Part shown: in pieces, positions 35,058 through 44,580 of the stretch
Layout: each line of letters opens with the position of its first letter
How positions within the stretch are numbered: the first letter of the stretch is position 1
Position numbers and translations under genes: made by a program
Notes under the pieces: model-generated
What the model saw: only the letters and a program-made list of their open reading frames with translations
Told to the model about the DNA's origin: nothing
Databases searched by the model: none
Assembly: GCF_025133575.1 (NCBI RefSeq)
Contig: NZ_CP104011.1
Location: forward strand, 1,674,001 to 1,738,000
Reading direction: 5' to 3'
Length of the DNA stretch: 64,000 nt
Source of the DNA: Pseudomonas sp. GCEP-101
Lineage (GTDB): Bacteria > Pseudomonadota > Gammaproteobacteria > Pseudomonadales > Pseudomonadaceae

Positions 35058-35172
35058 GTAGGATGGCGTTGAGCGCAGCGATACCCATCAATCTCGCGAC
35101 CGGCCCATGAAGAATGACCTCGACCTGCAGGAGCGCGCCATGCGCGCGATCGCGGGCATGGCCCGCTCCTAC
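35058..35172. repeat. Half GGATGGCG repeat plus abutting REP variant arms
   Basis: 35058-35088 is a half copy of the GTAGGATGG...GATACCCAT repeat. 35127-35149 and 35150-35172 are two REP-type arms with no spacer and different cores (GCGCCATGCGC and GGGCATGGCCC). Confidence 0.75.
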
Positions 35173-35255
35173 AGGTGGCGATGTCCAGCCACATCTGGAG
35201 AAGCAAGCAACACAGCCTGAAGCATCAGCGATCAGGTTCACGGACGCAGAGCATG

Positions 35256-35284
35256 AAAAAGCCCGGCACATGGCCGGGCTTTTT
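35256..35284. terminator. Bidirectional intrinsic terminator
   Basis: AAAAA-GCCCGGC-ACATG-GCCGGGC-TTTTT: stem with A and T tracts on both sides, between the convergent thioesterase and yjdM genes. Confidence 0.9.
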
Positions 35285-35302
35285 CATGGGCAGCGAGAAG
35301 GC

Positions 35303-35644
35303 TCAGACCTTCTTCACGAATTCCGACTTCAGCTTCATTGCGCCGATGCCATCGATCTTGCAGTCGATGTCGTGGTCGCCGTCCACCAGGCGTATGTTCT
35401 TCACCTTGGTGCCGACCTTCACCACCAGGGACGAGCCCTTGACCTTGAGGTCCTTGATCACGGTGACGGTGTCGCCGTCCTGCAGCAGGTTGCCGACCGA
35501 GTCCTTGATCACGCGGGCGTCGCCGTCGGCCTCTCCCGAGCCGTCAGCGGACCACTCGTGGGCGCATTCGGGGCAGACCAGCTGGGCGCCGTCTTCGTAG
35601 GTGTATTCGGAGTTGCATTTGGGGCAGGGCGGCAGCTGGCTCAC
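35303..35644 (-). CDS. yjdM: YjdM (PhnA-type) zinc-ribbon protein
   Basis: A 113-residue protein. GTG at 35644 ([20 protein letters not shown]) is chosen because it gives the family N-terminus and length (about 111 in E. coli) and has GTGAGAA upstream. An N-terminal zinc ribbon has CPKC and CPEC (about 7-29). A conserved C-terminal SH3-like domain carries [20 protein letters not shown] and [20 protein letters not shown]. Formerly called PhnA, but phosphonoacetate hydrolysis is not supported for this family; function is unknown. It is monocistronic between a terminator and a divergent lipoprotein gene. Confidence 0.93.
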   Translation of the reverse strand: MSQLPPCPKCNSEYTYEDGAQLVCPECAHEWSADGSGEADGDARVIKDSVGNLLQDGDTVTVIKDLKVKGSSLVVKVGTKVKNIRLVDGDHDIDCKIDGIGAMKLKSEFVKKV

Positions 35645-35933
35645 GGCGGTTCTCACAATCGAAACGGTAAAAAGACCGCAGAGTATATAAGGTTTCTCGC
35701 TTTCCCGCCCGGCCCGCGGACGGCAACCGGCCGCCCGCGCCGCCGAACCTAGGCGAAACGCGAAAACGACGGATACCCGCCGGGACTTTCAGAGGCAGGT
35801 TGGGTGCGGGAGATTCGGAAATTTCGCGCCGCATCTCGGAGCCCGGGTCATGGTCTCTCCGCGCGGCGGCGGCAAAGCTTGCCGCCCCGGTCAGCTGACC
35901 GGCACCAGACCATCCTCGATGAGTGAGCACTCC

Positions 35934-36221
35934 ATGAAAAAGCTTTGCATCCTGTTCGCCGCCTGCGCCGTTCTCGCCGCCTGTGACAAGAAAGACGAGT
36001 CGACCACCACGACCGCTGCCCCCGCTGCAGCCACCCAGCAGGAAGCCCAACCGGCCGCCAAGCCGGCTGAACAGGCCGCTCCGGTAGAGCAGGCCGCTGC
36101 CCCGGCAGCGCCGGCAGCTGCAGCAGAACCGGCCGCTCCCGCCGAGCAGGCTGCCACCCCGGCAGCGCCGGCCACGCCGGCCGCCGACGACGCCAAGCCG
36201 GCGGACGACAAGCAGCAGTAA
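35934..36221 (+). CDS. Small Ala/Pro-rich lipoprotein
   Basis: A 95-residue predicted lipoprotein: MKKLCILFAACAVLAACDKK with the lipobox LAAC at 14-17. The mature chain is almost wholly Ala, Pro, Glu, Gln and Thr with charged ends, and no fold is expected; it probably spans part of the periplasm as a flexible spacer. An ATG 15 bases earlier (MSEHSMKK) could be used, but the signal begins at 35934. It is divergent from yjdM. A hairpin (36273-36292) separates it from the convergent cytochrome gene. Function is unknown. Confidence 0.7.
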   Translation: MKKLCILFAACAVLAACDKKDESTTTTAAPAAATQQEAQPAAKPAEQAAPVEQAAAPAAPAAAAEPAAPAEQAATPAAPATPAADDAKPADDKQQ

Positions 36222-36272
36222 GCGTCCTCCCGCTGCCCGGCGCACCCCAGCGCGCCGGCGAAGCGCTCCAGC

Positions 36273-36292
36273 CAGCCGCCTCCGGGCGGCTG
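36273..36292. terminator. Hairpin between convergent lipoprotein and cytochrome c genes
   Basis: CAGCCGCC-TCC(G)-GGCGGCTG stem, followed by GTTGCTGT on the plus strand. Possible shared terminator. Confidence 0.45.
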
Positions 36293-36299
36293 GTTGCTG

Positions 36300-36923
36300 T
36301 CAGGGCTGCAGTTGGCTGAGGTAGGCGCTCAGGGCAGCGATATCGTCCTCATCGAGCAGCGCCGCCACCGCCAGCATCGGCGAGCCCGCGCGGCTGGGGT
36401 CCTTGTTCCTGTAGCGCTGCAAGGCGTGGGTCAGGTAGACCCGCGACTGCCCGGCGATGCGCGGGAAGCCGTCGTGGCCCAGGGCATTGGCGCCGTGGCA
36501 GGTGGCGCACACACTGGCGAAACGCTGGGCGCCTCGCTCCACCAGCGCCTTGTCCGGCGCCGCTTCGGTTCGTGGCAGCACCTTCTGCTGGCTGAAGTAA
36601 TAGGCGATGTTCACCCGCTCGTTGAGGGTCAGCAGCCGGGCCGCCTGGTTCATCACGAAGTCGGTGCGCTGGCCGTCGACGTACTGCTCGAAGGCATCGA
36701 AGAGGTACTGCGGGTTCTGCCCGGCCAGGTTGGGAATATGCTCGCGCGTGCTGTTGCCGTCCTTGCCGTGGCACTTGCTGCACAGCAGGATGCGCTCCTG
36801 GGCGGCAGCATAGGCCTGCTCGCGCCTGGCCGGGTCCTGCTCCAGGGCGGCGAGCCGCTCCATCAGCTCCGATGCCTGCGCACTGGCGCACAGCAGCATC
36901 CACAACAGAACGACTCTTCCCAT
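36300..36923 (-). CDS. Dihaem c-type cytochrome (cytochrome c4-like)
   Basis: A 207-residue periplasmic cytochrome. Signal peptide MGRVVLLWMLLCASAQA sets the start at 36923. Two haem sites are CSKCH (about residue 53) and CATCH (about 145), each followed by downstream Met-containing loops (FVMNQAARLLT, GSPMLAVAALL) that could be axial ligands. Tandem cytochrome-c folds of about 100 residues are typical of c4. It could pass electrons between quinol-cytochrome c oxidoreductase and terminal acceptors; a link to the nearby nirK is possible but not shown. It is not in an operon. Confidence 0.88.
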   Translation of the reverse strand: MGRVVLLWMLLCASAQASELMERLAALEQDPARREQAYAAAQERILLCSKCHGKDGNSTREHIPNLAGQNPQYLFDAFEQYVDGQRTDFVMNQAARLLTLNERVNIAYYFSQQKVLPRTEAAPDKALVERGAQRFASVCATCHGANALGHDGFPRIAGQSRVYLTHALQRYRNKDPSRAGSPMLAVAALLDEDDIAALSAYLSQLQP

Positions 36924-37018
36924 TGCCGCGCCCTGGTCCGTTTTCCCAGCCTCGACGCTAATGGCTTTCTGAAGGAAATTTCCGACGCAGATCAAGCAAC
37001 GGGGCGAATCCAGCGGGC

Positions 37019-37045
37019 AAAAAAAAGGGGAGCATCGTGCTCCCC
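37019..37045 (-). terminator. Intrinsic terminator of the pyruvate carboxylase operon
   Basis: On the minus strand GGGGAGCA-CGA-TGCTCCCC is followed by eight T residues (A tract at 37019-37026), 35 bp past the oadA-type gene stop. Confidence 0.92.
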
Positions 37046-37080
37046 CGGGGACTGAACCTTAAAGACCCGTCTGTCCTTGG

Positions 37081-38895
37081 TCAGCCTTCAATTTCTACCA
37101 GGATCTCACCGGGGTTGACCCGGTCGCCCTTGGCCACGTGAATGGCCTTCACGGTGCCGGCGATGCCCGCCTGCACTTCGGTCTCCATCTTCATGGCTTC
37201 GGTGATCAGCACGGCCTGGCCGGCCTTCACAGTGTCGCCTTCCTTCACCAGCACATCGACGATGTTGCCCGGCATGGTGGTGCTGACATGGCCCGGCTCG
37301 CTGGCCTGCTTGCGCTTGCTGCCGCCACCGGCGACGAACTCGTTGAGCGGCTCGAAGACCACCTCTTCGGGCATGCCATCCACCGACAGGTAGAAGTGGC
37401 GCTTGCCGTCGGTCTTCACGCCGACGCCGGTGATGTCCACGCGGTAGCTCTCGCCGTGCACGTCCACCACGAACTCGGTCGGCACGCCCTCGCCACCGGC
37501 GGCGGCGACGCCCTTGCCATTGGGGATCGGCAGCAGCTCTTCGGGTTTCAGGGTGCCGGCGGCACGCTCCTCGAGGAACTTGCGGCCGATGTCCGGGAAC
37601 ATGGCGAAGGTCAGCACGTCTTCCTCGGACTTGGCCAGGCTGCCGATCTCCTCGCGCAGCTTGTTCAGCTCCGGCTTGAGCAGGTCGGCCGGGCGCACGT
37701 CGATCACTTCCTCGTTGCCGATGGCCTGGCGGCGCAGCGCTTCGTTGATGGTGCCCGGCGCCTTGCCGTAACGACCCTGCAGGTAGAGCTTCACCTCGTT
37801 GGTGATGGTCTTGTAGCGCTCGCCGGCGAGCACGTTGAAGAACGCCTGGGTGCCGACGATCTGCGAGGTCGGGGTGACCAGGGGCGGGAAGCCGAGGTCT
37901 TCGCGAACCCGCGGAATCTCGGCCAGCACTTCCGGCATGCGGTTCAGCGCGCCCTGTTCCTTGAGCTGGTTGGCCAGGTTGGAAATCATCCCGCCCGGCA
38001 CCTGGTTGACCTGCACGCGGGTGTCCACGCCGGTGAACTCGCTCTCGAACTGGTGGTACTTCTTGCGCACGGCGTGGAAGTACATGCCGATTTCCTGCAG
38101 CAGCTCCAGGTCCAGGCCGGTGTCGAACGGGGTGCCGCGCAGGGCGGCGACCATGGATTCGGTGCCCGGGTGACTGGTGCCCCAGGCCATGCTGGAGATG
38201 GCCGTGTCGATGCGGTCGGCGCCGTTTTCCACGGCCTTGAGCTGGCACATGCTGGCGACGCCGGCGGTGTCGTGGGAGTGCACGACCACGTCCAGCGGCA
38301 GCGCCTCCTTCAGCGCCTTGACCAGTTCGCCGGTGGCGTAGGGGGTCAGCAGGCCGGCCATGTCCTTGATGGCGATGGAATCCACGCCCATGTCGGCCAT
38401 GGCCTTGCCCTGGGCCACGAAGGCATCGATGGTGTGCACCGGGCTGGTGGTGTAGGCGATGGTGCCCTGGGCGTGCTTGCCGGCGGCCTTCACCGCCTCG
38501 ATGGACACGCGCAGGTTACGCACGTCGTTCATCGCGTCGAAGATGCGGAACACGTCGATGCCGTTGACTGCCGCCTTGGCGACGAAGGCGCGGACCACGT
38601 CGTCGCTGTAGTGGCGGTAGCCCAGCAGGTTCTGCCCGCGCAGGAGCATCTGCAGGCGGGTGTTGGGCAGCGCGGCCTTGAGCTTGCGCAGGCGCTCCCA
38701 CGGGTCTTCCTTGAGGAAGCGCACGCAGGCGTCGAAGGTGGCGCCGCCCCAGACTTCCAGCGACCAGTAGCCGACCTGGTCGAGCTTGTCGCAGATCGGC
38801 AGCATGTCTTCGGTGCGCATCCGGGTCGCCAGCAGCGACTGGTGGGCGTCGCGCAGGATGGTATCGGTGACGGTGACTTTCTTGGAAACGGTCAT
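37081..38895 (-). CDS. pycB: Pyruvate carboxylase subunit B (carboxyltransferase + biotin domain)
   Basis: A 604-residue protein with a DRE-TIM carboxyltransferase domain and C-terminal biotinyl domain; with the upstream subunit it carboxylates pyruvate to oxaloacetate. The start MTVSKKVTVTDTILRDAHQS at 38895 has TGTGAGGA upstream. Metal/substrate motifs are DTILRDAHQSL, FDAMNDVRNL and VVHSHDTAGVAS. The biotin lysine is K569 in ITEAMKMETEVQ. It is annotated in some genomes as oxaloacetate decarboxylase alpha, but pairing with a biotin-carboxylase subunit and absence of the membrane subunits favours pyruvate carboxylase. It is 11 bp after the pycA stop and ends at a strong terminator. Confidence 0.94.
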   Translation of the reverse strand: MTVSKKVTVTDTILRDAHQSLLATRMRTEDMLPICDKLDQVGYWSLEVWGGATFDACVRFLKEDPWERLRKLKAALPNTRLQMLLRGQNLLGYRHYSDDVVRAFVAKAAVNGIDVFRIFDAMNDVRNLRVSIEAVKAAGKHAQGTIAYTTSPVHTIDAFVAQGKAMADMGVDSIAIKDMAGLLTPYATGELVKALKEALPLDVVVHSHDTAGVASMCQLKAVENGADRIDTAISSMAWGTSHPGTESMVAALRGTPFDTGLDLELLQEIGMYFHAVRKKYHQFESEFTGVDTRVQVNQVPGGMISNLANQLKEQGALNRMPEVLAEIPRVREDLGFPPLVTPTSQIVGTQAFFNVLAGERYKTITNEVKLYLQGRYGKAPGTINEALRRQAIGNEEVIDVRPADLLKPELNKLREEIGSLAKSEEDVLTFAMFPDIGRKFLEERAAGTLKPEELLPIPNGKGVAAAGGEGVPTEFVVDVHGESYRVDITGVGVKTDGKRHFYLSVDGMPEEVVFEPLNEFVAGGGSKRKQASEPGHVSTTMPGNIVDVLVKEGDTVKAGQAVLITEAMKMETEVQAGIAGTVKAIHVAKGDRVNPGEILVEIEG

Positions 38896-38906
38896 GGACG
38901 AATTCC

Positions 38907-40322
<1,416 letters not shown>

Positions 40323-40464
40323 TGCGGCTTTCCCTCGGCCCGGGCCTGGTGGACCCCGGCGTAAAAACCCATCGGCAGCGCCGATCACGGCGGCTGGCTG
40401 TTCTCGACCGGAGCGGGTTCCGGCGTGTTTTTACCCTAGCGCGGGAGGGAGGATTAACCAAAAT

Positions 40465-40476
40465 CAATAATTATTG
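40465..40476. promoter_or_regulatory. AT-rich palindrome in the pycA-pycR divergent region
   Basis: CAATAATTATTG is a perfect 12-bp palindrome in a 213-bp divergent promoter region with unusually AT-rich surroundings (40454-40504). It is a candidate binding site for the LysR-type PycR. Confidence 0.5.
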
Positions 40477-40535
40477 GGGTAGCCATAAAGAATGATTTAT
40501 AGTTGCGGGGAAATGCCCCGATCAGGCCGAGTTCT

Positions 40536-41486
40536 ATGCGTAAGTCATTGATGCGTATGACCCTTCGCCAGCTGCAGGTTTTCCGCGCGGTGTGCGAAAG
40601 CCGTTCCTACAGCCGCGCCGCGGAGGAAATGGCCCTGACCCAGCCGGCGGTCAGCCTGCAGATCCGTCAGCTCGAGGAACTGGTCGGCCAGCCGCTGTTC
40701 GAGTACATCGGCAAGAAGCTCTACCAGACCGATGCCGCCGACGCCCTGCTGCGCGCCACCAACGACATCTTCCAGCGCCTGGAAGTGCTGGACATGAACC
40801 TCTCCGACCTCAAGGGCTCGCTGCAGGGCCAGCTGCGCCTGGCGGTGGAATCCAGCGCCAAGTACATCACCCCGCACCTGTTCGCCGCCTTCCACGCGCA
40901 GCACCCGGACGTCAGCCTGAACCTCACGGTGGTCAACCGCGCCCAGGTGATCAAGCGCCTGTCGGACAACCGCGACGACCTGGTGATCATGTCCCTGGTG
41001 CCGCAGGACATGGCGCTGGAATTCCTGCCCTTCCTGAACAACCCGATCGTCGCCGTGGCGCCGCCGGGCCACCCGCTGTGCAACGCCGCGAAGCTTTCGC
41101 TGAAGGACCTGGAGCCTTACCCGCTGCTGATCCGCGAGCCCGGCTCGGGCACGCGCAAGGCCTGCGAGGAACACTTCCAGCAGAAGCGCGCGCACTTCCC
41201 GCAGACGCTGGAATTCGCCTCGCTGGAGGGTTCACGGGAGGGGGTGCTGGCAGGGCTTGGGCTGGCCCTGCTGCCGCGCCACGCGGTGAGCCGCGAACTG
41301 CAATCCGGGCTGCTGCACGAACTGCCGGTGGAGGAGCTGCCGCTCTACCGCAGCTGGTGTCTGGTGCACGCCCGCGGCAAGCGCCTGAGCCCGGTGGCTC
41401 AGGCGTTCGTCGCCTTCATCCGTGAAGAGCGGGCGCTGATCAGCCAGCTGGCCGAACGCTTCGCCGGCCCGCCTTCGCCGAAGTGA
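40536..41486 (+). CDS. pycR: LysR-family regulator of the pyruvate carboxylase genes (PycR-like)
   Basis: A 316-residue LysR-type regulator, MRKSLMRMTLRQLQVFRAVC. The helix-turn-helix is SYSRAAEEMALTQPAVSLQI (about 25-44). The effector-binding half begins near GQLRLAVESSAKYITPHLFA (about 100). In P. aeruginosa the regulator in this position is called PycR; that equivalence is inferred from place and family. It is divergent from pycA. Its last 47 bases overlap, in antisense, the 3' end of the small gene at 41440-41655. Confidence 0.88.
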   Translation: MRKSLMRMTLRQLQVFRAVCESRSYSRAAEEMALTQPAVSLQIRQLEELVGQPLFEYIGKKLYQTDAADALLRATNDIFQRLEVLDMNLSDLKGSLQGQLRLAVESSAKYITPHLFAAFHAQHPDVSLNLTVVNRAQVIKRLSDNRDDLVIMSLVPQDMALEFLPFLNNPIVAVAPPGHPLCNAAKLSLKDLEPYPLLIREPGSGTRKACEEHFQQKRAHFPQTLEFASLEGSREGVLAGLGLALLPRHAVSRELQSGLLHELPVEELPLYRSWCLVHARGKRLSPVAQAFVAFIREERALISQLAERFAGPPSPK

Positions 41487-41655
41487 GGTAGGCGGCGGCG
41501 ATCAGGTCGGGGTAGTCGGAGGTTTCCAGGGCGAGGCGCTGGGCTTCCAGGCGGTCCTCGATGGCGCGGCGGAACTGCATGCGTCGCTGGTCTTCAAGCT
41601 TGCGGCGGGTCTTGCTGTCCACTTGGAGCTGGGTGTCGTCGATATGGCGGGGCAT
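41440..41655 (-). CDS. PA3496-family small basic protein
   Basis: A 71-residue protein, MPRHIDDTQLQVDSKTRRKL, followed by a charged helical stretch (EDQRRMQFRRAIEDRLEAQR) and a short tail. The pattern of a T/SKTRRK(I/L)EDQRRM motif is that of a small Pseudomonas family annotated as putative envelope integrity proteins; the experimental basis is thin. There is no signal or membrane segment, so a cytosolic location is likely. GGGAGATGCGAG precedes the ATG. Its 3' end overlaps that of the convergent pycR. Confidence 0.7.
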   Translation of the reverse strand: MPRHIDDTQLQVDSKTRRKLEDQRRMQFRRAIEDRLEAQRLALETSDYPDLIAAAYLTSAKAGRRSVRPAG

Positions 41656-41798
41656 CTCGCATCTCCCAAGGCCGAAGGGCTGGAGACGCCAGCATGCTGA
41701 CGACGGATGACCGTTTGACGACGCCGAGGTGAAGCGCCGATGACCGCGACGAGCGGTTGGCGGCGCGCCTTGGATAACCCGAGGCGCCTTTGCTCTTC

Positions 41799-41890
41799 GT
41801 AGGACCGAGGGGGACGCCTAGTCCTTGCTCGCGAACGGATTCAACCGGCGACTCGGTGGCTGGGCGGTTCGCGAGCAAGCTCGCTCCTAC
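41799..41890. repeat. REP pair with a disrupted left arm
   Basis: The left arm (41799-41835) starts GTAGGA and ends TTGCTCGCGAA but carries about 20 foreign bases (CCGAGGGGGACGCCTAGTCC) in place of GCGAGC. The right arm (41868-41890) is intact. Confidence 0.75.
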
Positions 41891-41900
41891 ACCAAAGTGC

Positions 41901-42785
41901 TTAGGACGCTTCTTCCGGGCGTTCCTCGTGGTTCTTCACCACTTTCGGCGACAGGCGCAGGCTGCGCAGGCTGCGCTTCACGCTCTTGAGGTGATTCACC
42001 AGGTCCGGCCCGCGGGCCATGGCCACGCCCATCGCCAGCACGTCGATCACCACCAGGTGAGCGATCCGCGAGGTCAGCGGGGTGTAGATATCGGTGTCCT
42101 CGTGCACGTCCACCGCCAGGTTCACCGTGGCCAGGTCCGCCAGCGGGGTCTGGCTGGGGCACAGGGTGATCAGCGTGGCGCCAGCCTCGCGCACCAGGTT
42201 GGCGGTCACCAGCAGGTCCTTGGAGCGGCCGGACTGGGAGATGCAGATCGCCACGTCCGAGGGTTTGAGGGTCACCGCCGACATCGCCTGCATGTGCGGG
42301 TCGGAGTAGGCCGCCGCCGACAGCAGCAGGCGGAAGAACTTGTGCTGGGCGTCCGCCGCCACCGCGCCGGACGCGCCGAAACCGTAGAACTCGACGCGCT
42401 GGGCATGGGCGATGGCCGCGATGGCGCGCTCCAGCGCGTGGGTGTCGAGGTGCTCGCGCACCTCCATCAGTGAATGCAGGGTGGTGTCGAAGATCTTCAG
42501 GCTGAAGTCCGCCACCGAGTCGCTCTCGTTGATCGAGAACTGGCCGAAACTGGCACCCGCGGCGAGGCTCTGCGCCAGTTTGAGCTTGAGGTCCTGGAAG
42601 CCGGTGCAACCGATGGCGCGGCAGAAGCGCACGATGGTCGGCTCGCTGACGCCGACGCCATGGGCGAGGTCCGCCATGGAGCTGTGCATGACCGATGCAG
42701 GGTCCTGCATCACGTGATCGGCAACCTTGAGCTCCGACTTGCGGAGCAGATGACGCGACTGGGCAATGTGCTGCAAAAGGTTCAC
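41901..42785 (-). CDS. rccR: RpiR/HexR-family regulator, RccR-like
   Basis: A 294-residue regulator with an N-terminal RpiR helix-turn-helix (DLAHGVGVSEPTIVRFCRAI, about 41-60) and a C-terminal SIS sugar-phosphate-binding domain (FYGFGASGAVAADAQHKF; ICISQSGRSKDLLVTANLV). The GTG start at 42785 (MNLLQHIAQSRHLLRKSELK) gives the family N-terminus; upstream frame is not homologous. In Pseudomonas the RpiR protein divergent from this zwf paralogue is RccR, which I recall as KDPG-responsive and controlling pyruvate, glyoxylate and gluconeogenic genes. The assignment here is by synteny, family and the palindrome at 42830. Confidence 0.85.
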   Translation of the reverse strand: MNLLQHIAQSRHLLRKSELKVADHVMQDPASVMHSSMADLAHGVGVSEPTIVRFCRAIGCTGFQDLKLKLAQSLAAGASFGQFSINESDSVADFSLKIFDTTLHSLMEVREHLDTHALERAIAAIAHAQRVEFYGFGASGAVAADAQHKFFRLLLSAAAYSDPHMQAMSAVTLKPSDVAICISQSGRSKDLLVTANLVREAGATLITLCPSQTPLADLATVNLAVDVHEDTDIYTPLTSRIAHLVVIDVLAMGVAMARGPDLVNHLKSVKRSLRSLRLSPKVVKNHEERPEEAS

Positions 42786-42829
42786 AGGGTTAGGCTCGGT
42801 GATAGTTGTCTGAGAATTCTGTAGTCTTG

Positions 42830-42846
42830 TTGTAGTTATACTACAA
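42830..42846. promoter_or_regulatory. Operator-like palindrome overlapping the zwf -10 element
   Basis: TTGTAGT-TAT-ACTACAA has two perfect 7-bp arms. It contains TATACT (42837-42842), a good sigma-70 -10 hexamer 33 bp before the zwf start. Bound protein would block the promoter. It is probably the RccR site. Confidence 0.75.
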
Positions 42847-42875
42847 ATCGACTCGCCACGCCCAGGGAATAAGTC

Positions 42876-44351
42876 TTGAATACGCCCGCCAGCCTTAGTC
42901 TTCCCGGCTCCTGCGACATCCTGGTGTTCGGCGGTAGCGGTGACCTGGCGCTGCACAAGCTGCTGCCGGCGCTCTACCACCTGCACCGGGAGAATCGCCT
43001 GCCGGCGGACACCCGCATCTTCGCCCTCGCCCGCAGCCAGCGCGACAACGCCGCCTACCTGGCCCTGGCCGAACGCAACTGCCGCGCCCAGGTGGCGCGC
43101 AGCGATTTTTCCGCCGAGGCCTGGCGCAGCTTCGCCCAGCGCCTGGAATACGTGGCGATGGACGCCTCCCAGAGCGCCGACTTCGGCCGCGTCGCCAAGG
43201 CTCTCAAGCGCAGCGAAGGCCGCGTGCTGGTGCACTACCTGGCCACCGCGCCGAGCCTGTTCGCGCCCATTGCGCTGAACCTGAAGATCGCCGGCCTCGC
43301 CGGCCCGCTGGCGCGCATCGTGCTGGAGAAGCCGCTGGGCCATTCGCTGGACTCGGCGGTGGCGATCAACCAGGCCATCGGCGAGGTGTTCGACGAGTCG
43401 CGGGTGTTCCGCATCGACCACTACCTGGGCAAGGAAACGGTGCAGAACCTCATGGCGCTGCGCTTCGCCAACACGCTCTTCGAGCCGGTGTGGCGCACCG
43501 GGCACATCGATCACGTGCAGATCACCGTCAGCGAAACCCTGGGCGTGGAGAACCGCGGCGGCTACTACGACCACGCCGGCGCCATGCGCGACATGGTGCA
43601 GAACCACCTGCTGCAACTGCTCTGCCTGGTGACCATGGAGGCGCCGGTGCGCTTCGATGCCGAGGCGGTGCGCAACGAGAAGGTGAAGATCCTCCAGGCG
43701 CTCAAGCCGATTTCCGGGCAGGACGTGCAGGACAAGACCGTGCGAGGCCAGTACACCGCCGGGCACATCGGCGGGCAGGAAGTGCCGGCCTACTGGTTCG
43801 AGAAAAATGTCGACAACGACAGCGATACCGAGACCTTCGTCGCCGTTCAGGCGGAGATCGACAACTGGCGCTGGGCCGGCGTGCCGTTCTACCTGCGCAC
43901 CGGCAAGCGCATGGCGAAGAAGTGCTCGGAGATCGTCATCCAGTTCAAGCCGGTGCCCAACAGCCTGATCGGCAGCGGCGCCGGCGCGGCCAATCGCCTG
44001 TGGATACGACTGCAGCCCGAGGAGCGCATCAGCGTGCAGCTGATGGCCAAGGCGCCCGGCAAGGGCATGCAGCTGGAGCCGGTGGAGCTGGACCTCAACC
44101 TGGCCCAGGCCTTCAACGCCAATAAACGCCGCTGGGATGCCTACGAGCGCCTGCTGCTGGACGTAATCGAGGGCGATTCGACGCTGTTCATGCGCCGCGA
44201 CGAAGTGGAAGCCGCCTGGCGCTGGATCGACCCGATCATCACCGGCTGGCACGAGCACTACCTGAGCCCGCGCCCCTACCCCGCCGGCAGCAACGGGCCG
44301 GAGCAGGCGCAGACGCTGCTGGAGCTGCAGGGGCGGCGCTGGCTGGAGTGA
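42876..44351 (+). CDS. zwf: Glucose-6-phosphate 1-dehydrogenase (second Zwf)
   Basis: A 491-residue enzyme oxidising glucose-6-phosphate to 6-phosphogluconolactone with NAD(P)+. The start MNTPASLSLPGSCDILVFGG leads into the Rossmann motif FGGSGDLALHKLLPALYHL (about 19-37). The substrate-site signature RIDHYLGKETVQNLMALRF (about 180) is intact, as is EKPLGHSLDSA. Pseudomonads carry more than one Zwf, and this one lies away from the edd-glk/hexR operon and next to rccR, so it is probably under RccR. A GGATGGGTGGAGCGC repeat follows. Confidence 0.94.
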   Translation: MNTPASLSLPGSCDILVFGGSGDLALHKLLPALYHLHRENRLPADTRIFALARSQRDNAAYLALAERNCRAQVARSDFSAEAWRSFAQRLEYVAMDASQSADFGRVAKALKRSEGRVLVHYLATAPSLFAPIALNLKIAGLAGPLARIVLEKPLGHSLDSAVAINQAIGEVFDESRVFRIDHYLGKETVQNLMALRFANTLFEPVWRTGHIDHVQITVSETLGVENRGGYYDHAGAMRDMVQNHLLQLLCLVTMEAPVRFDAEAVRNEKVKILQALKPISGQDVQDKTVRGQYTAGHIGGQEVPAYWFEKNVDNDSDTETFVAVQAEIDNWRWAGVPFYLRTGKRMAKKCSEIVIQFKPVPNSLIGSGAGAANRLWIRLQPEERISVQLMAKAPGKGMQLEPVELDLNLAQAFNANKRRWDAYERLLLDVIEGDSTLFMRRDEVEAAWRWIDPIITGWHEHYLSPRPYPAGSNGPEQAQTLLELQGRRWLE

Positions 44352-44384
44352 TGCGCCGCGCCGATCTCGCCGGATAAACACCCT

Positions 44385-44465
44385 GTAGGATGGGTGGAGC
44401 GCAGCGATACCCATGCTGACGGCGCGAGGTATTGATGGGTATCGCTTCGCTCCACGCCATCCTAC
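44385..44465. repeat. GTAGGATGGGTGGAGCGCAG inverted repeat, copy 2
   Basis: Arms 44385-44414 and 44435-44465, nearly identical in sequence and layout to 24492-24571. Confidence 0.85.
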
Positions 44466-44580
44466 TAAGAGCAGGACGGGCATGGCGGAGCGGATAGCGC
44501 ATCCGTTGACCTCGCTCAGCACGCGCAGCCCGCGGATTTCCTAGAGTGGCGGCCTTTTTCCCACACTCCGCTGCGCCGTC

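Noticed and set aside
35303..35644. Phosphonoacetate hydrolase PhnA
   Set aside because: The protein is a small zinc-ribbon of the YjdM type and lacks hydrolase features; the old name is misleading.
37081..38895. Oxaloacetate decarboxylase alpha subunit of a sodium pump
   Set aside because: No beta or gamma membrane subunits are nearby, and the partner is a biotin carboxylase, which indicates pyruvate carboxylase.
41901..44522. An 873-residue fusion of an unknown protein with the RpiR regulator
   Set aside because: The extension is the antisense of zwf; the regulator's true N-terminus is at 42785.
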